Of a stretch of DNA of 64,000 bases, positions 17,293 to 27,056 are shown piece by piece; within the stretch, counting starts at the first letter, position 1, and every line of letters begins with the position of its first letter. The notes under the pieces are model-generated. The model did not search any database. It saw nothing but the letters and a program-made list of their open reading frames with translations, and was not told where the DNA came from. The position numbers were made by a program, and so were the translations under genes. The DNA comes from Neptuniibacter pectenicola (lineage in GTDB: Bacteria > Pseudomonadota > Gammaproteobacteria > Pseudomonadales > Balneatricaceae): positions 62,001 through 126,000 of the forward strand of contig NZ_LUTS01000001.1 in the NCBI RefSeq assembly GCF_001597735.1, read 5' to 3'.

Positions 17293-20178
17293 CTACTTTT
17301 CGTTAATGGATGTAATCAGCGCTTCAGCCTCAGCTTTCTGCTGCTCATTCCCTTCAGAAACAATCTCTTGAAGGATATCTTTAGCGCCATCAAGATCGTC
17401 CATATCCATATACGCACGTGCTAGATCAAGTTTTGTTTCAACTTCATCTGCACCTTCTAGCAGGTTCAACCCTGCCAATTCGTCAAAATCGTCATCTGCT
17501 GACACGTCTTCATCCTCAGCCGCAAGTTCTTCCAGCTCGATATCATCACTACTATTCAACAAAGCTTCCAGCTCTGAATCTAAGTCTGCTTCCAATTCAT
17601 CCGCGACTTCTGACTCTAAACCATCATCTTCAACAACCAACTCTTCCTCATCACTCGCCAGAGACGCTGCAGCTGCTGCACCGGCACCTGCTACAGCAGC
17701 GCTCGCCGCCATATCGCCGGCATCAAGATCTAAGTCCAGATCGCCAAGCATCGCATCGAGTTCGGAAGCAGCATCGCTTTGATCCGATTCAGTATCATCA
17801 AGCTCGGATTCACCAAGCTCATCGGAATCCGCTTCAGCAGACGCCAGTAAGGCTTCTAGGTCATCCTCTGGTGTAAGGTCGCTTGGTTCATCAATATCAA
17901 CCAGCCCTTCCATAGGAACATCATCAGGATCAGCATTAGCAGCCAACATTGCTTCAATATCGGCAGCCATAACATCATCAGCATCCGATGCGTCCGCCTC
18001 CTCAGTAGGCTCCTCAGCATCATCACTATCCAGCTCACCTAAGATCGCATCAAGGTCATCATCTTCGGTCTGCTCTGCAACATCATTTAACTTATCAACA
18101 TCGTCATCCGATACGGAATCCAGTAATGAATTTAACTCATCAGCCGCGTCATCCTCTGTCGCGCTTCCAGTCATAGGTTCGACGACAAAATCTAACCCGT
18201 CATCATTGAGTTCGGCAGCCGCCTTGTCAGAGTCATCTGACACATCAGCCATACCAGTATCATCTTCCATTTCGAAATCAAGATCGTCCAACTCTAGGTC
18301 GATATCATCCGTTGCGCTGTCAATTTCAGCATCTAACGCCTCTAAATCATCAACCTCACCCAATATATCATCAAGGGCGTCGGATTCATCTTCATCAGCG
18401 ACTTCACCTAAAATGTCATCTAAGTCATCAGGTTCATTATCTTCAGCCACCAGTGATTCGGCTTCATCCTCGCCAATCAGATCATCATCTAGACCCAGAT
18501 CGAACTCATCGTCTTCTAGAATATCATCAAGGTCGTCTGTCTTTTCATCAGGCTCAATAGTCTTCAGCACATCGCCTGCTGCATCCTCTTCAAGATCTAA
18601 ATCCATATCCATATCAAGATCGAGGTCATCTAAATCATCGAGATCACTGGTATCCCCTAGTTCTAGATCAGCGTCTTCAAGCAGATCCGCTTCATCACCT
18701 ATATATAACTCATCCACTATCGCTTCAGGTTCAGGTTCAGGTTCTGCGGGCGCTTCGGGCTCGACAGCAGCGTTTTCACTTAACTCTTCAGGCACTTGCA
18801 TTAATGCAGATTCATCCGGGGTATCCGAATCATCCTCTTTACGACGGCGCATAAAGAAGAATAAACCAGCGAGGAATGCGATGATGGCCGCTCCAATCCC
18901 GCCAAGCATAAACGGTGAGTCAAAGAAGCCTTTTTCAGGTTGTGGTTTAGGCGCTGCTTCAGCGGCAACCACCTTATTTTGAAGGGTCGTAAGTTCGCTA
19001 TCTTTAAGCTCTAGCATTTCGCGAAGCTTTTCTAGCTCATACTGAATGGCATCTAAGCGTTCATTCAGCTCTACGTTCTCACGGGTAATTCTATCAACAT
19101 TTTCTAATGACTCGCTTAAACGCGCTTCAAGCTCTTCATTACGTTCGCTCAGCGCTTGCGTTTCATCAGCGACAGCACTCTCTTCGCCTTCAGGGGCCGC
19201 CTCATCCGTTGCGGTTTCCGGCTCAGCTTTCGCTTGATCGGTCGCAACACCTTCTTCAGGCTCAATGCTTTCTTTAGGCGTTACGATTTTTAGTTCTGCT
19301 GACTTATCGTCTTCCGGTACAGGTGCCGGTGGTTCAGGAACGACCTCGGTCGCCACTGTTTTTTTCGATTCATCGATAGGCGCAGGGGTAGAGACGTCTG
19401 CAGCCGGCATGCTTTTATTTTTCCACTGCGATGCCTGACGAACAACCTCTAACGCTGCGTCTTTTTCGTTGAGTTTATTAATTTCAGCTAACGTCGGTAG
19501 TGTTAAAACCGCACCCGCTCTAAGTCCATTAATATTGTTATCAACAAAGGCATGAGGGTTTTTCTTCTGCAAAGCGATCATCATCTTTTTTGCAGAGATG
19601 CTTTCATTGGGACGGTGCTTTATAACAATCGACCAAAGAGTGTCGTTATTGCCGACTCGGACTTTTCCGTCTGCCGCACGATAATTGCTAGTGCTTGGCT
19701 TGGAACTCGAAGGTGCGGACGATGAAGAAACCTTACTCGAGGCTGACGGCTGAACCGTTTTCCTCACAGGCGTAGGATCAAACACCGGCGGGTCAAGAAG
19801 AAGTGTGTATTCTCTGACTAAGCGCCCGTTAGGCCAATTCACCTCCACAAGGAAGTTAAGAAAAGGTTCCTTCACTGGCCTAGCTGACCGCATGGTAATC
19901 ATACCCGTGCCATCAGGATTAACTTTGACTTGAAAGCTAACGTCAGTGAGAAAACGCGACTTAGAAAGACCTGCTAATGCAAATTCATCAATATCAGCCA
20001 TCCTAGGCTGTATTTGTAACGGACCCAGCTTTCTTACTTGAAGAAGCTTGATCTCTGCATTAAGAGGCTCATTAAGCGCCGAATGTATTTTTATTTCGCC
20101 TAAGCCAAGTGCATTAGCATTAGACGCGCCTATAATCCCTGCCACTGCAAGGCTGACTGCGAGTTTTCGCAACATCAT
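17293..20178 (-). CDS. fimV: FimV-like polar hub / pilus assembly protein
   Basis: Large inner-membrane protein with a LysM peptidoglycan-binding domain, needed in Pseudomonas for type IV pilus secretin assembly, twitching and polar signalling. In order: signal peptide (MMLRKLAVSLAVAGIIGASNA), periplasmic FimV N-domain (LGLGEIKIHSALNEPL...), LysM (VGNNDTLWSIVIKHRP), coiled coil, one membrane segment (FMLGGIGAAIIAFLAGLFFF), then about 450 very acidic cytoplasmic residues with repeated LDDILGEV-type blocks, and the conserved C-terminal TPR-like cap (LDLARAYMDMDDLDGAKDIL). The frame opens at GTG 20202; ATG 20178, with AGGGA 5 bases before it, starts the signal peptide and is preferred (961 residues). 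Pilus genes are not in the window. Confidence 0.93.
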   Translation of the reverse strand: MMLRKLAVSLAVAGIIGASNANALGLGEIKIHSALNEPLNAEIKLLQVRKLGPLQIQPRMADIDEFALAGLSKSRFLTDVSFQVKVNPDGTGMITMRSARPVKEPFLNFLVEVNWPNGRLVREYTLLLDPPVFDPTPVRKTVQPSASSKVSSSSAPSSSKPSTSNYRAADGKVRVGNNDTLWSIVIKHRPNESISAKKMMIALQKKNPHAFVDNNINGLRAGAVLTLPTLAEINKLNEKDAALEVVRQASQWKNKSMPAADVSTPAPIDESKKTVATEVVPEPPAPVPEDDKSAELKIVTPKESIEPEEGVATDQAKAEPETATDEAAPEGEESAVADETQALSERNEELEARLSESLENVDRITRENVELNERLDAIQYELEKLREMLELKDSELTTLQNKVVAAEAAPKPQPEKGFFDSPFMLGGIGAAIIAFLAGLFFFMRRRKEDDSDTPDESALMQVPEELSENAAVEPEAPAEPEPEPEAIVDELYIGDEADLLEDADLELGDTSDLDDLDDLDLDMDMDLDLEEDAAGDVLKTIEPDEKTDDLDDILEDDEFDLGLDDDLIGEDEAESLVAEDNEPDDLDDILGEVADEDESDALDDILGEVDDLEALDAEIDSATDDIDLELDDLDFEMEDDTGMADVSDDSDKAAAELNDDGLDFVVEPMTGSATEDDAADELNSLLDSVSDDDVDKLNDVAEQTEDDDLDAILGELDSDDAEEPTEEADASDADDVMAADIEAMLAANADPDDVPMEGLVDIDEPSDLTPEDDLEALLASAEADSDELGESELDDTESDQSDAASELDAMLGDLDLDLDAGDMAASAAVAGAGAAAAASLASDEEELVVEDDGLESEVADELEADLDSELEALLNSSDDIELEELAAEDEDVSADDDFDELAGLNLLEGADEVETKLDLARAYMDMDDLDGAKDILQEIVSEGNEQQKAEAEALITSINEK
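18724..18741. repeat. Tandem TTCAGG hexanucleotide, three copies, inside fimV
   Basis: Three perfect TTCAGG units in a row encode an EPEPEP tract just after the FimV membrane segment. Unit length is a multiple of three, so slippage would change protein length without a frameshift. Confidence 0.7.
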
Positions 20179-20278
20179 CAGTATCCCTGTTCCCCTACCC
20201 ACAAAACCCTGCCAAATTCAGCGGGTTGCGATTCCGAAATCTTCCCACAGTATTGTTTATAAACCACTTATTGGTCAA

Positions 20279-20306
20279 GGAAATACAAACACCTGTTTGC
20301 ATTTCC
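20279..20306 (-). terminator. 13-bp hairpin between the second asd gene and fimV
   Basis: GGAAATACAAACA pairs with TGTTTGCATTTCC around two bases, with a single mismatch. It begins about 15 bases after the stop of the 20322-21344 gene. The tract after it on the minus strand is only TT, so it may be a weak terminator or an mRNA 3' stabiliser rather than a strong stop. Confidence 0.5.
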
Positions 20307-20321
20307 TATGATATAAGCCCT

Positions 20322-21344
20322 TTAAATGTACTGTTGGACCAAAATTTCCGCTATTTGTACGCTGTTTAAAGCAGCTCCCTTTCGAACGTTATCGGCAACT
20401 ATCCACATATTTATAGCATTTTCACACGAAATATCTTCCCTAATACGACTAACGAATACATCATCATTTTTCGCAGCATCGCTTACCGCTGTAGCATATC
20501 CGCCATCGGCCTGTTCATCAACTAGCGCGATACCCGGCGATTGCATCATTAATTCTTTCACCTCTTCGGCGCTGATACTGTCCCAACATTCCACATGTAC
20601 CGCTTCACTATGGCCAAAGAATACAGGGACGCGTACGCACGTAGGATTGACCCTTACGGACTCATCACCCAAAATTTTCTGGGTCTCCCAAACCATTTTC
20701 ATCTCTTCCTTTGTATAACCATTATCTTGAAATTCATCAATTTGCGGTAATACATTGAAAGCGATCTGCCTAGGATACACTTTATTTTCTGGTGTTTGGG
20801 CATTCAATAATTTAGCCGTTTGTCCTGCTAACTCTTCAACACCTTTCTTTCCACTACCTGACACAGCTTGGTAGGTCGCCACATTAATACGCTTAATTGA
20901 GGCATGACGGTGGATTGGTGCGAGAGCCAAGAGCATCTGAATCGTTGAGCAGTTTGGGTTAGCGATAATGCCCCTATTGCGAAAATCCGCGATATGCTCC
21001 GGATTCACTTCAGGGATCACCAATGGCACATCCTCTTCGTATCTAAAGCATGATGTATTATCAATAACAATACAGCCTTGATCCGCAGCAATCTGTGCAT
21101 GCTCTTCTGATATGGAGGCACCCGCTGTGAAGAAAGCTATTTGAACCTGAGAAAAATCAAACTCATCTATGGCTGCGACACGATGGGATTTCTCTTTAAA
21201 TTGAATACTTTTGCCTACGCTATGTTCGCTCGCCAACAAAAAAAGCTGCTCAACCGGAAACTCCCTCTGCTCCAGAATCTCCAAGATTGTTTCACCCACC
21301 ATGCCGGTCGCACCGACCACTGCAATTTTATAACCTTGTTCCAT
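20322..21344 (-). CDS. Aspartate-semialdehyde dehydrogenase, second homologue (Usg/Asd2 type)
   Basis: NADPH-dependent reduction of aspartyl phosphate to the semialdehyde, the branch point to lysine, threonine and methionine. Nucleotide site VVGATGMVGETILEIL; active-site cysteine in ANPNCSTIQM (Cys132); substrate His in RVPVFFGHSEAVHVE. Because Cys and His are kept, it should be a working ASADH, unlike the E. coli Usg-1 protein, which lacks the cysteine. It is closer to the Gram-positive-type subfamily than to its neighbour. The frame opens at GTG 21353; ATG 21344 matches the family N-terminus. It follows the E. coli-type asd gene but a terminator separates them. Confidence 0.92.
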   Translation of the reverse strand: MEQGYKIAVVGATGMVGETILEILEQREFPVEQLFLLASEHSVGKSIQFKEKSHRVAAIDEFDFSQVQIAFFTAGASISEEHAQIAADQGCIVIDNTSCFRYEEDVPLVIPEVNPEHIADFRNRGIIANPNCSTIQMLLALAPIHRHASIKRINVATYQAVSGSGKKGVEELAGQTAKLLNAQTPENKVYPRQIAFNVLPQIDEFQDNGYTKEEMKMVWETQKILGDESVRVNPTCVRVPVFFGHSEAVHVECWDSISAEEVKELMMQSPGIALVDEQADGGYATAVSDAAKNDDVFVSRIREDISCENAINMWIVADNVRKGAALNSVQIAEILVQQYI

Positions 21345-21354
21345 TTTCCACACC

Positions 21355-21387
21355 CTAAAAACAAACCAGCCCGAACAAAGTCGGGCT
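21355..21387 (-). terminator. Terminator after asd
   Basis: Minus-strand hairpin AGCCCGA/TCGGGCT with a 6-base loop, followed by GGTTTGTTTTTAG. It lies 29 bases after the asd stop and just before the start of the second homologue, separating the two genes. Confidence 0.75.
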
Positions 21388-21415
21388 AGTGAAAATTTGA
21401 TTCCTGCGGTAGACG

Positions 21416-22531
21416 TTAATCTTCCAGCAGTATTCTCAACATACGGCGCAGCGGCTCGGCTGCCCCCCAGAGCAACTGATCACCTACGCTAAACGCGTTA
21501 AGGAATTCATCGCCCAGATTCATTTTACGCAAACGGCCAATAGGCACACTTAACGTTCCTGTCACTTTTGCAGGCGTCAGTTCTTGCGCAGTAATATCGC
21601 GTTCATTAGGTATCACCTTAACCCAATCATTCGCTTGCGCCAGCATAGACTCAATCTCATCCATTGGCACATTTTGTTTCAGTTTGATGGTAAATGCTTG
21701 GCTATGACACCGCATTGCACCAATACGAACACACGTACCATCAATAGGGATAGGTCTATCACCTAAACCAAGAATTTTGTTGGTTTCTGCATACGCTTTC
21801 CACTCTTCACGACTTTGACCATTCTCAAGTTTAGTGTCGATCCAAGGAATCAGTGAACCCGCCAAAGGAACACCAAAATTATCCACAGGCATTGCATCAC
21901 TACGAATCGTTTCAGCCACTTGACGGTCGATGTTAAGAATCGCACTCGCGGGGTTAGCTAAATCAGTTGCCACTGAATCACTAATAACGCCCATCTGAGA
22001 GATCAATTCACGCATATGACGCGCACCGCCACCTGAGGCAGCCTGATACGTCATAGAGGTCATCCACTCAATTTGATCCGCTTGGAATAAACCACCTAAG
22101 CCCATCAGCATCAGCGAAACCGTGCAGTTACCACCCACATAGGTTTTAACGCCGTTGCTTAAACCATCTTTGATGACATTCATATTGACAGGGTCTAACA
22201 CGATTATCGCACTATCATCCATGCGTAAAGAGGATGCAGCATCGATCCAATAACCATCCCAGCCTGCAGCACGCAGATCGGCATAAACCTGTTTTGTGTA
22301 GTCGCCACCCTGACAAGAGATAATGGCATCCATCTGTTTAAGCTCGTCAATGGATGTCGCATCTTTCAGCGCTGGAATATCTTTACCAATATCGGGACCA
22401 GCCTGACCTACTTGAGAAGTAGTGAAGAAGACCGGCTCTTCGATATGATCGAAATCACGCTCTTCCATCATGCGTTGCATTAGCACGGAACCAACCATTC
22501 CACGCCAGCCAACAAAACCTACACGTTTCAT
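21416..22531 (-). CDS. asd: Aspartate-semialdehyde dehydrogenase (enterobacterial type)
   Basis: Classical proteobacterial ASADH, 371 residues from the chosen start. NADP site [17 protein letters not shown], catalytic cysteine Cys136 in [17 protein letters not shown] (E. coli Cys135), substrate segment [15 protein letters not shown], and [18 protein letters not shown] with the catalytic His. The open frame reaches back to TTG 22543; ATG 22531 gives the family N-terminus [11 protein letters not shown] and is preferred. It lies between leuB and the second asd homologue with terminators on both sides, so it is probably transcribed alone. Tandem asd genes of two subfamilies are known from Pseudomonas. 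Confidence 0.96.
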   Translation of the reverse strand: MKRVGFVGWRGMVGSVLMQRMMEERDFDHIEEPVFFTTSQVGQAGPDIGKDIPALKDATSIDELKQMDAIISCQGGDYTKQVYADLRAAGWDGYWIDAASSLRMDDSAIIVLDPVNMNVIKDGLSNGVKTYVGGNCTVSLMLMGLGGLFQADQIEWMTSMTYQAASGGGARHMRELISQMGVISDSVATDLANPASAILNIDRQVAETIRSDAMPVDNFGVPLAGSLIPWIDTKLENGQSREEWKAYAETNKILGLGDRPIPIDGTCVRIGAMRCHSQAFTIKLKQNVPMDEIESMLAQANDWVKVIPNERDITAQELTPAKVTGTLSVPIGRLRKMNLGDEFLNAFSVGDQLLWGAAEPLRRMLRILLED

Positions 22532-22567
22532 CAAATTCACCAAAAAATTCGGATTCTAAATAAGCAC

Positions 22568-22607
22568 AAAATCGGCTCCCGAGATGTTTAATGATCTCTG
22601 GAGCCGA
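22568..22607 (-). terminator. Terminator after leuB
   Basis: Long minus-strand hairpin: TCGGCTCC and GAGA pair with TCTC and GGAGCCGA, with one mismatch in a 13-position stem and a 10-base loop. It is followed by TTTTG. It separates leuB from asd. Confidence 0.75.
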
Positions 22608-22683
22608 CAAAGGGCAACATTATGCAATAAAACCTTGTTAGACGCTATGATTGCGCCTATCTACCAAGGTCATATTTAGTGGT

Positions 22684-23763
22684 TTAACTCAGCGCAGCAA
22701 CCACCGCATCACCCATCTCTGAGGTGGATACTTTCTGCATGCCTTCAGACCAAATATCCGCAGTACGGAAGTTTTGATCAAGCACGCTGCTCACCGCTTT
22801 TTCAATACGATCAGCGCTGTCACCAGCACCCAACGAGTAACGCAGCATCATAGCGGCCGATAAGATGGTCGCTAGTGGGTTAGCAAGTCCCTGACCCGCA
22901 ATATCCGGTGCAGAACCATGACAGGGTTCATACATCCCTTTGCCATCCACATCAAGGGACGCCGATGGCAGCATACCGATAGATCCAGTCAACATCGCTG
23001 CCGCATCAGACAGGATATCACCAAACATGTTGCCCGTTACCATTACATCAAACTGCTTAGGTGCGCGAACTAACTGCATCGCCGCGTTATCCACATACAT
23101 ATGGCTCAGTTCAACTTCTGGATACTCTTTAGCAAGCTCTTCCATTATCTCGCGCCATAAAACCGTGACTTCTAAGACGTTCGCTTTATCCACAGAACAG
23201 AGGCGTTTATCACGCGCCATCGCCGCTTCAAAGGCAACACGACCAATACGACGAATCTCATTTTCATCATAAACGTACGTGTTATAACCTTCGCGAATAC
23301 CGCCCTCTTTCTCACGAATACCGCGCGGTTGACCAAAGTAAATACCGCCCGTCAATTCGCGTACAATCAGGATATCAAGCCCAGATACAATTTCTGGTTT
23401 CAGCGAAGACGCATGAGCTAGCTGAGGATACAAAATCGCGGGACGCAAGTTACCAAACAGCCCCAGATTAGACCGAATACCCAACAAACCTTTTTCTGGA
23501 CGAATTTGAAAATCAGGATTCGTATCCCATTTAGGACCGCCAACCGCACCTAATAAAATAGCATCGGCGGCTTTAGCCGCTGCAAGCGTTGCATCAGGTA
23601 GCGGTACACCATCCGCATCAATAGCAGCACCACCGACCAGGGCTTCACTCAGCTCAAGACCTAAATTATCTTGCGCATTTACCAACGCTAAAACGCGGCG
23701 CGCTTCAGTGACAATTTCAGGCCCAATCCCATCACCGGGTAGTATCAATACATTCTTAGACAT
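22684..23763 (-). CDS. leuB: 3-isopropylmalate dehydrogenase
   Basis: Oxidative decarboxylation of 3-isopropylmalate to 2-oxoisocaproate in leucine synthesis, NAD-dependent. Signatures: [12 protein letters not shown] at the N-terminus, [43 protein letters not shown], the metal and substrate site [11 protein letters not shown], and [27 protein letters not shown], ending with [17 protein letters not shown]. Length 359. It follows leuD by 87 bases; that gap holds two stem-loops, so leuB may be tuned separately from leuCD. Confidence 0.97.
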   Translation of the reverse strand: MSKNVLILPGDGIGPEIVTEARRVLALVNAQDNLGLELSEALVGGAAIDADGVPLPDATLAAAKAADAILLGAVGGPKWDTNPDFQIRPEKGLLGIRSNLGLFGNLRPAILYPQLAHASSLKPEIVSGLDILIVRELTGGIYFGQPRGIREKEGGIREGYNTYVYDENEIRRIGRVAFEAAMARDKRLCSVDKANVLEVTVLWREIMEELAKEYPEVELSHMYVDNAAMQLVRAPKQFDVMVTGNMFGDILSDAAAMLTGSIGMLPSASLDVDGKGMYEPCHGSAPDIAGQGLANPLATILSAAMMLRYSLGAGDSADRIEKAVSSVLDQNFRTADIWSEGMQKVSTSEMGDAVVAALS

Positions 23764-23781
23764 CTACTTAACCTTTCCTTC

Positions 23782-23799
23782 ACCTTGTCAGCACAAGGT
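23782..23799 (-). other. Stem-loop between leuD and leuB (leuB-proximal)
   Basis: ACCTTGT pairs with ACAAGGT around CAGC. It starts 18 bases upstream of the leuB ATG, so on the mRNA it sits next to the leuB ribosome-binding region and could affect initiation. Confidence 0.45.
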
Positions 23800-23818
23800 T
23801 TAAAATTTTTTATCGACT

Positions 23819-23840
23819 AAGGCTTGAATGCACAAGCCTT
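23819..23840 (-). other. Stem-loop between leuD and leuB (leuD-proximal)
   Basis: AAGGCTTG pairs perfectly with CAAGCCTT around a 6-base loop, starting about 10 bases after the leuD stop. No T-run follows directly on the minus strand. It could protect the leuCD mRNA 3' end or cause partial termination. Confidence 0.45.
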
Positions 23841-23850
23841 AACAGCACAA

Positions 23851-24498
23851 CTATTGAATCGCACCAAACAACCAAGGCGCCTCTGCTTTGCGCTTAGCTT
23901 CATACGCTTTTATCTCGTCAGCATGCTGAAGCGTTAGCCCTATATCATCCAAGCCATTTAGCAAGCAGTGCTTACGAAAGCCGTCAATATCAAAGGCGAT
24001 CTCTTCGCCCGACGGCGTAACAACAACCTGTTTTTCAAGATTAATCGTTAGCTGGTACCCTTCCGATGCTTCCACTTCAATAAAAAGTTGATCCACTTGC
24101 GCATCACTTAGCACAATAGGTAACAGGCCATTTTTGAAGCAGTTATTATAGAAAATCTCAGCAAAGCTCGGCGCAATTACAGAGCGAATACCAAAATCTT
24201 CTAGCGCCCAAGGTGCATGTTCACGACTTGATCCGCAACCAAAGTTCTCACGTGCTAACAGCACACTTGCCCCTTGATAACGGGCTTTGTTCAATACAAA
24301 GTCTTCATTTAATGGGCGACCCGTACACTCTTGATCCGGCTGACCTTCATCCAAATAACGCAATTCATCAAATAGATTCTTACCGAATCCTGAGCGTTTA
24401 ATCGACTTTAAAAACTGTTTAGGGATGATCATATCGGTATCGATATTTGCTCGATCAAGCGGAGCAGCAATACCTGTATGCAAAGTAAACTTATTCAT
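23851..24498 (-). CDS. leuD: 3-isopropylmalate dehydratase small subunit
   Basis: Small (swivel) subunit of isopropylmalate isomerase, acting with LeuC to convert 2- to 3-isopropylmalate. Signatures include [28 protein letters not shown] and the substrate loop [19 protein letters not shown], with [17 protein letters not shown] after it. At 215 residues it has standard length. It lies 23 bases after leuC and is clearly co-transcribed with it. Confidence 0.97.
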   Translation of the reverse strand: MNKFTLHTGIAAPLDRANIDTDMIIPKQFLKSIKRSGFGKNLFDELRYLDEGQPDQECTGRPLNEDFVLNKARYQGASVLLARENFGCGSSREHAPWALEDFGIRSVIAPSFAEIFYNNCFKNGLLPIVLSDAQVDQLFIEVEASEGYQLTINLEKQVVVTPSGEEIAFDIDGFRKHCLLNGLDDIGLTLQHADEIKAYEAKRKAEAPWLFGAIQ

Positions 24499-24521
24499 TA
24501 GGCTCTCCTCGATACCTTTAA

Positions 24522-25949
24522 TTAACCATTCGCCTGAAGCAATTCACGTACATCAATAAAATGCCCTGTCACAGCTGCAGCAGCCGCCATCGCAGGACTC
24601 ACTAGATGAGTACGTCCACCAAAGCCTTGGCGGCCTTCAAAGTTACGGTTAGAGGTTGAGGCGCAATGCTCACCATTACCTAACTTATCAGGGTTCATAG
24701 CTAGGCACATTGAACAACCCGGCTCTCTCCACTCCAAGCCTGCTTCAATAAAGATCTTATCCAACCCTTCATTTTCCGCTTGGGTTTTCACAAGACCGGA
24801 GCCCGGTACAACAAGCGCTTGAATAATATTGTCTGCAACTTTACGCCCTTTAACCACCTTCGCAGCATCGCGTAGATCTTCAATACGGGAGTTAGTACAG
24901 GAACCAATAAACACACGATCAAGCTTAATATCGGTGATCTTTTGATCCGCTTTAAGCCCCATATATTTCAATGCACGATTAATCCCATCCACTTTAACGG
25001 GATCGGTCTCATTGGCAGGGTTTGGTACTTGATCACTAACACTAACCACCATCTCAGGTGACGTGCCCCAAGTAACCTGTGGCTCAATATCTGCGCCATT
25101 AATAACGATCACTTCATCAAACTCAGCGTCCTCATCGGACACCAATGATCGCCACGCCTCAACCGCGCGATTCCAGTCTTCGCCTTTAGGTGAAAACGCT
25201 CGGCCTTCAACATAGTCCAGCGTGATCTGATCAACCGCCACCAGCCCTACACGAGCACCCGCTTCAATGGCCATGTTACATACCGTCATGCGGCCTTCCA
25301 TTGACATGTTGCGGAAGACGTCACCGCCAAACTCAATGGCATAGCCCGTTCCACCCGCCGTACCAATCACGCCAATGACGTGCAAAACAACATCTTTAGG
25401 CGTTACCCCTACACCCAGCGCACCATCGACACGCACGAGCATGTTTTTCATTTTTTTAGTGATCAGGCACTGGGTTGCCAATACATGTTCAACTTCTGAC
25501 GTACCCACCCCATGAGCCAGTGCACCAAGCGCACCTAAGGTCGCGGTATGAGAATCCCCACACACCGCAGTCACGCCCGGCAAGATAGCCCCCTGTTCAG
25601 GCGCCATAACATGCACAATCCCTTGACGGTGATCATTCATTTTAAATTCAAGAATACCGAACTCATCACAGTTCTCATCCAAGGTTTTAACCTGGATTTT
25701 AGACACGGGATCAACGATAAACTCCACACCCGCAGAACGTTCAGTCGTCGGTACATTATGATCCGGGGTTGCTATATTGGCATCTATGCGCCATGGCTTA
25801 CGGCCAGCAATTCGCAAACCTTCAAATGCCTGCGGAGACGTTACTTCATGCAGTACTTGTCGGTCGATATAAAGCAAAGAACTGCCATCATCATTGGTAC
25901 GCACTAAATGCGCATCAAACAGCTTGTCATATAATGTTTGTCCAGCCAT
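24522..25949 (-). CDS. leuC: 3-isopropylmalate dehydratase large subunit
   Basis: Aconitase-family subunit carrying the 4Fe-4S cluster. N-terminus [50 protein letters not shown]; cluster cysteines in [24 protein letters not shown] and [14 protein letters not shown]-terminal [13 protein letters not shown] is also kept. Length 475 is close to E. coli LeuC (466). It is the first gene of the leuCDB block and diverges from a LysR-type gene with a palindromic LysR-like site between them, suggesting regulation by that protein. I saw no leucine-rich leader peptide, so attenuation is not supported. Confidence 0.97.
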   Translation of the reverse strand: MAGQTLYDKLFDAHLVRTNDDGSSLLYIDRQVLHEVTSPQAFEGLRIAGRKPWRIDANIATPDHNVPTTERSAGVEFIVDPVSKIQVKTLDENCDEFGILEFKMNDHRQGIVHVMAPEQGAILPGVTAVCGDSHTATLGALGALAHGVGTSEVEHVLATQCLITKKMKNMLVRVDGALGVGVTPKDVVLHVIGVIGTAGGTGYAIEFGGDVFRNMSMEGRMTVCNMAIEAGARVGLVAVDQITLDYVEGRAFSPKGEDWNRAVEAWRSLVSDEDAEFDEVIVINGADIEPQVTWGTSPEMVVSVSDQVPNPANETDPVKVDGINRALKYMGLKADQKITDIKLDRVFIGSCTNSRIEDLRDAAKVVKGRKVADNIIQALVVPGSGLVKTQAENEGLDKIFIEAGLEWREPGCSMCLAMNPDKLGNGEHCASTSNRNFEGRQGFGGRTHLVSPAMAAAAAVTGHFIDVRELLQANG

Positions 25950-26072
25950 GGGAGCCTACCTCACTCTTTTTTTATTGATTAAGCCCTCCCAAAGAGCTCT
26001 ATCAATTTATTGTATGCGGCAATCCTAATGCAGACTATCGAACAACACAAATTCATAATTTTTATACTTTGC

Positions 26073-26087
26073 ATTCCTAAAAGGAAT
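26073..26087. promoter_or_regulatory. LysR-type binding-site candidate in the leuC/LysR intergenic region
   Basis: ATTCCTAAAAGGAAT is a perfect inverted repeat (ATTCCT/AGGAAT) that fits the T-N11-A LysR box. It lies about 35-50 bases before the LysR ATG. Read toward leuC it sits just upstream of a TATAAA (26061-26066), near the -20 to -40 region. Position and symmetry are seen; binding is inferred. Confidence 0.5.
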
Positions 26088-26122
26088 AGATACTATCTAC
26101 AGAGACTGCTGGAGTATTAAAA

Positions 26123-26998
26123 ATGGATACAAACACATTACAAGCCTTTATTGCTGTTGCTGAAAGCCGCTCCTTTTCTAAGGCCGCTGACCATCTCTAT
26201 TTAACACAATCAGCCATTAGCAAACGCATTGCCTTACTCGAAGATCAATTGAGCAGCAAGCTCTTTGACCGCATTGGTCGGACAGTCTCCTTAACCGAAG
26301 CAGGCGCCGCACTACTCCCCCGGGCGAAAGATATATTGCTGCAATTAGACGATGCCAAACGAGCGATTGGTAACCTTAATGCGGGCGATGTCATTGGCGG
26401 TTTATCATTAGCCGCCAGTCACCATATAAGCCTGCACCGCTTACCCCCCTACCTAAAAAAATTTTCACACGAGTGCCCTAAGGTCGAACTCGATCTACAA
26501 TTTGCTGAATCAGAGGTCGCTTATGAAGGAGTCCTCAAAGGCGATTTTGAGTTAGCCCTCATCACCTTATCCCCCGCCCCCGATCCCTCTATACATTCTG
26601 ACTTGATCTGGGATGACCTGCTTATGTATGTTGTAGCCAAAGATCATCCTTTAGCTCAAGCAGATAAAATAAAACTAGAGGAGTTGACTCACTACAATGC
26701 AATATTGCCCGGCAGCAACACGTTTACGCGTTCATTAGTTGAAACATTGTTTTTTCAACACGCGCTAACATTAAATGTAACCATGTCGACCAATTACTTA
26801 GATACAATAAGGATGATGGTCAATATAGGGCTAGGCTGGAGTCTTTTGCCACAAAGTTTAGTCGGAGACGACCTAAAAACACTTAATGTTATTGATTCAG
26901 AGCCTGTTCATCGTAATTTAGGGATCATCTACCATAAGAACAGGACGCTATCTAATGCGGCGAATCATTTAGTTCAGATGCTAAAGTCACAACGATAA
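26123..26998 (+). CDS. LysR-family regulator divergent from leuC
   Basis: LysR-type regulator of 291 residues. The N-terminal winged helix-turn-helix reads TLQAFIAVAESRSFSKAADHLYLTQSAISKRIALLE, followed by a linker helix and a periplasmic-binding-like effector domain (about 90-290). It is transcribed away from leuC with a 173-base shared region that contains a T-N11-A palindrome. A LysR gene in this position is also found beside leuC in Pseudomonas. By context it may sense a branched-chain intermediate and control leuCDB and itself, but no target has been shown here. Confidence 0.9.
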   Translation: MDTNTLQAFIAVAESRSFSKAADHLYLTQSAISKRIALLEDQLSSKLFDRIGRTVSLTEAGAALLPRAKDILLQLDDAKRAIGNLNAGDVIGGLSLAASHHISLHRLPPYLKKFSHECPKVELDLQFAESEVAYEGVLKGDFELALITLSPAPDPSIHSDLIWDDLLMYVVAKDHPLAQADKIKLEELTHYNAILPGSNTFTRSLVETLFFQHALTLNVTMSTNYLDTIRMMVNIGLGWSLLPQSLVGDDLKTLNVIDSEPVHRNLGIIYHKNRTLSNAANHLVQMLKSQR

Positions 26999-27056
26999 TC
27001 TGATGTAAGCCGTTGACGGATGTAATAAGATAGCCTTACTTAGCAAAGTCGGAGAG

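Noticed and set aside
17418-17876. 152-codon plus-strand frame, Leu/His-rich
   Set aside because: Same cause: mirror of the FimV C-terminal acidic region, low complexity, no ribosome site.
18206-18982. Long plus-strand frame of 258 codons, Ser- and Arg-rich, inside fimV
   Set aside because: It is antisense to the acidic repeat region; Asp/Glu codon runs read backwards give Ser/Arg runs. No initiation site or family likeness.
20250-20278. TTGACC plus CAATAC as a sigma-70 promoter for fimV
   Set aside because: -35 is good and spacing is 17, but the -10 matches the consensus at only two of six positions.
25548-25978. Plus-strand frames within leuC
   Set aside because: Lie wholly or mainly over the highly conserved leuC coding frame; composition is not protein-like.
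25975-26055. 25-codon minus-strand frame before leuC as a possible leucine leader peptide
   Set aside because: Contains few leucine codons, no ribosome site, and no terminator/antiterminator pair; attenuation is not supported.
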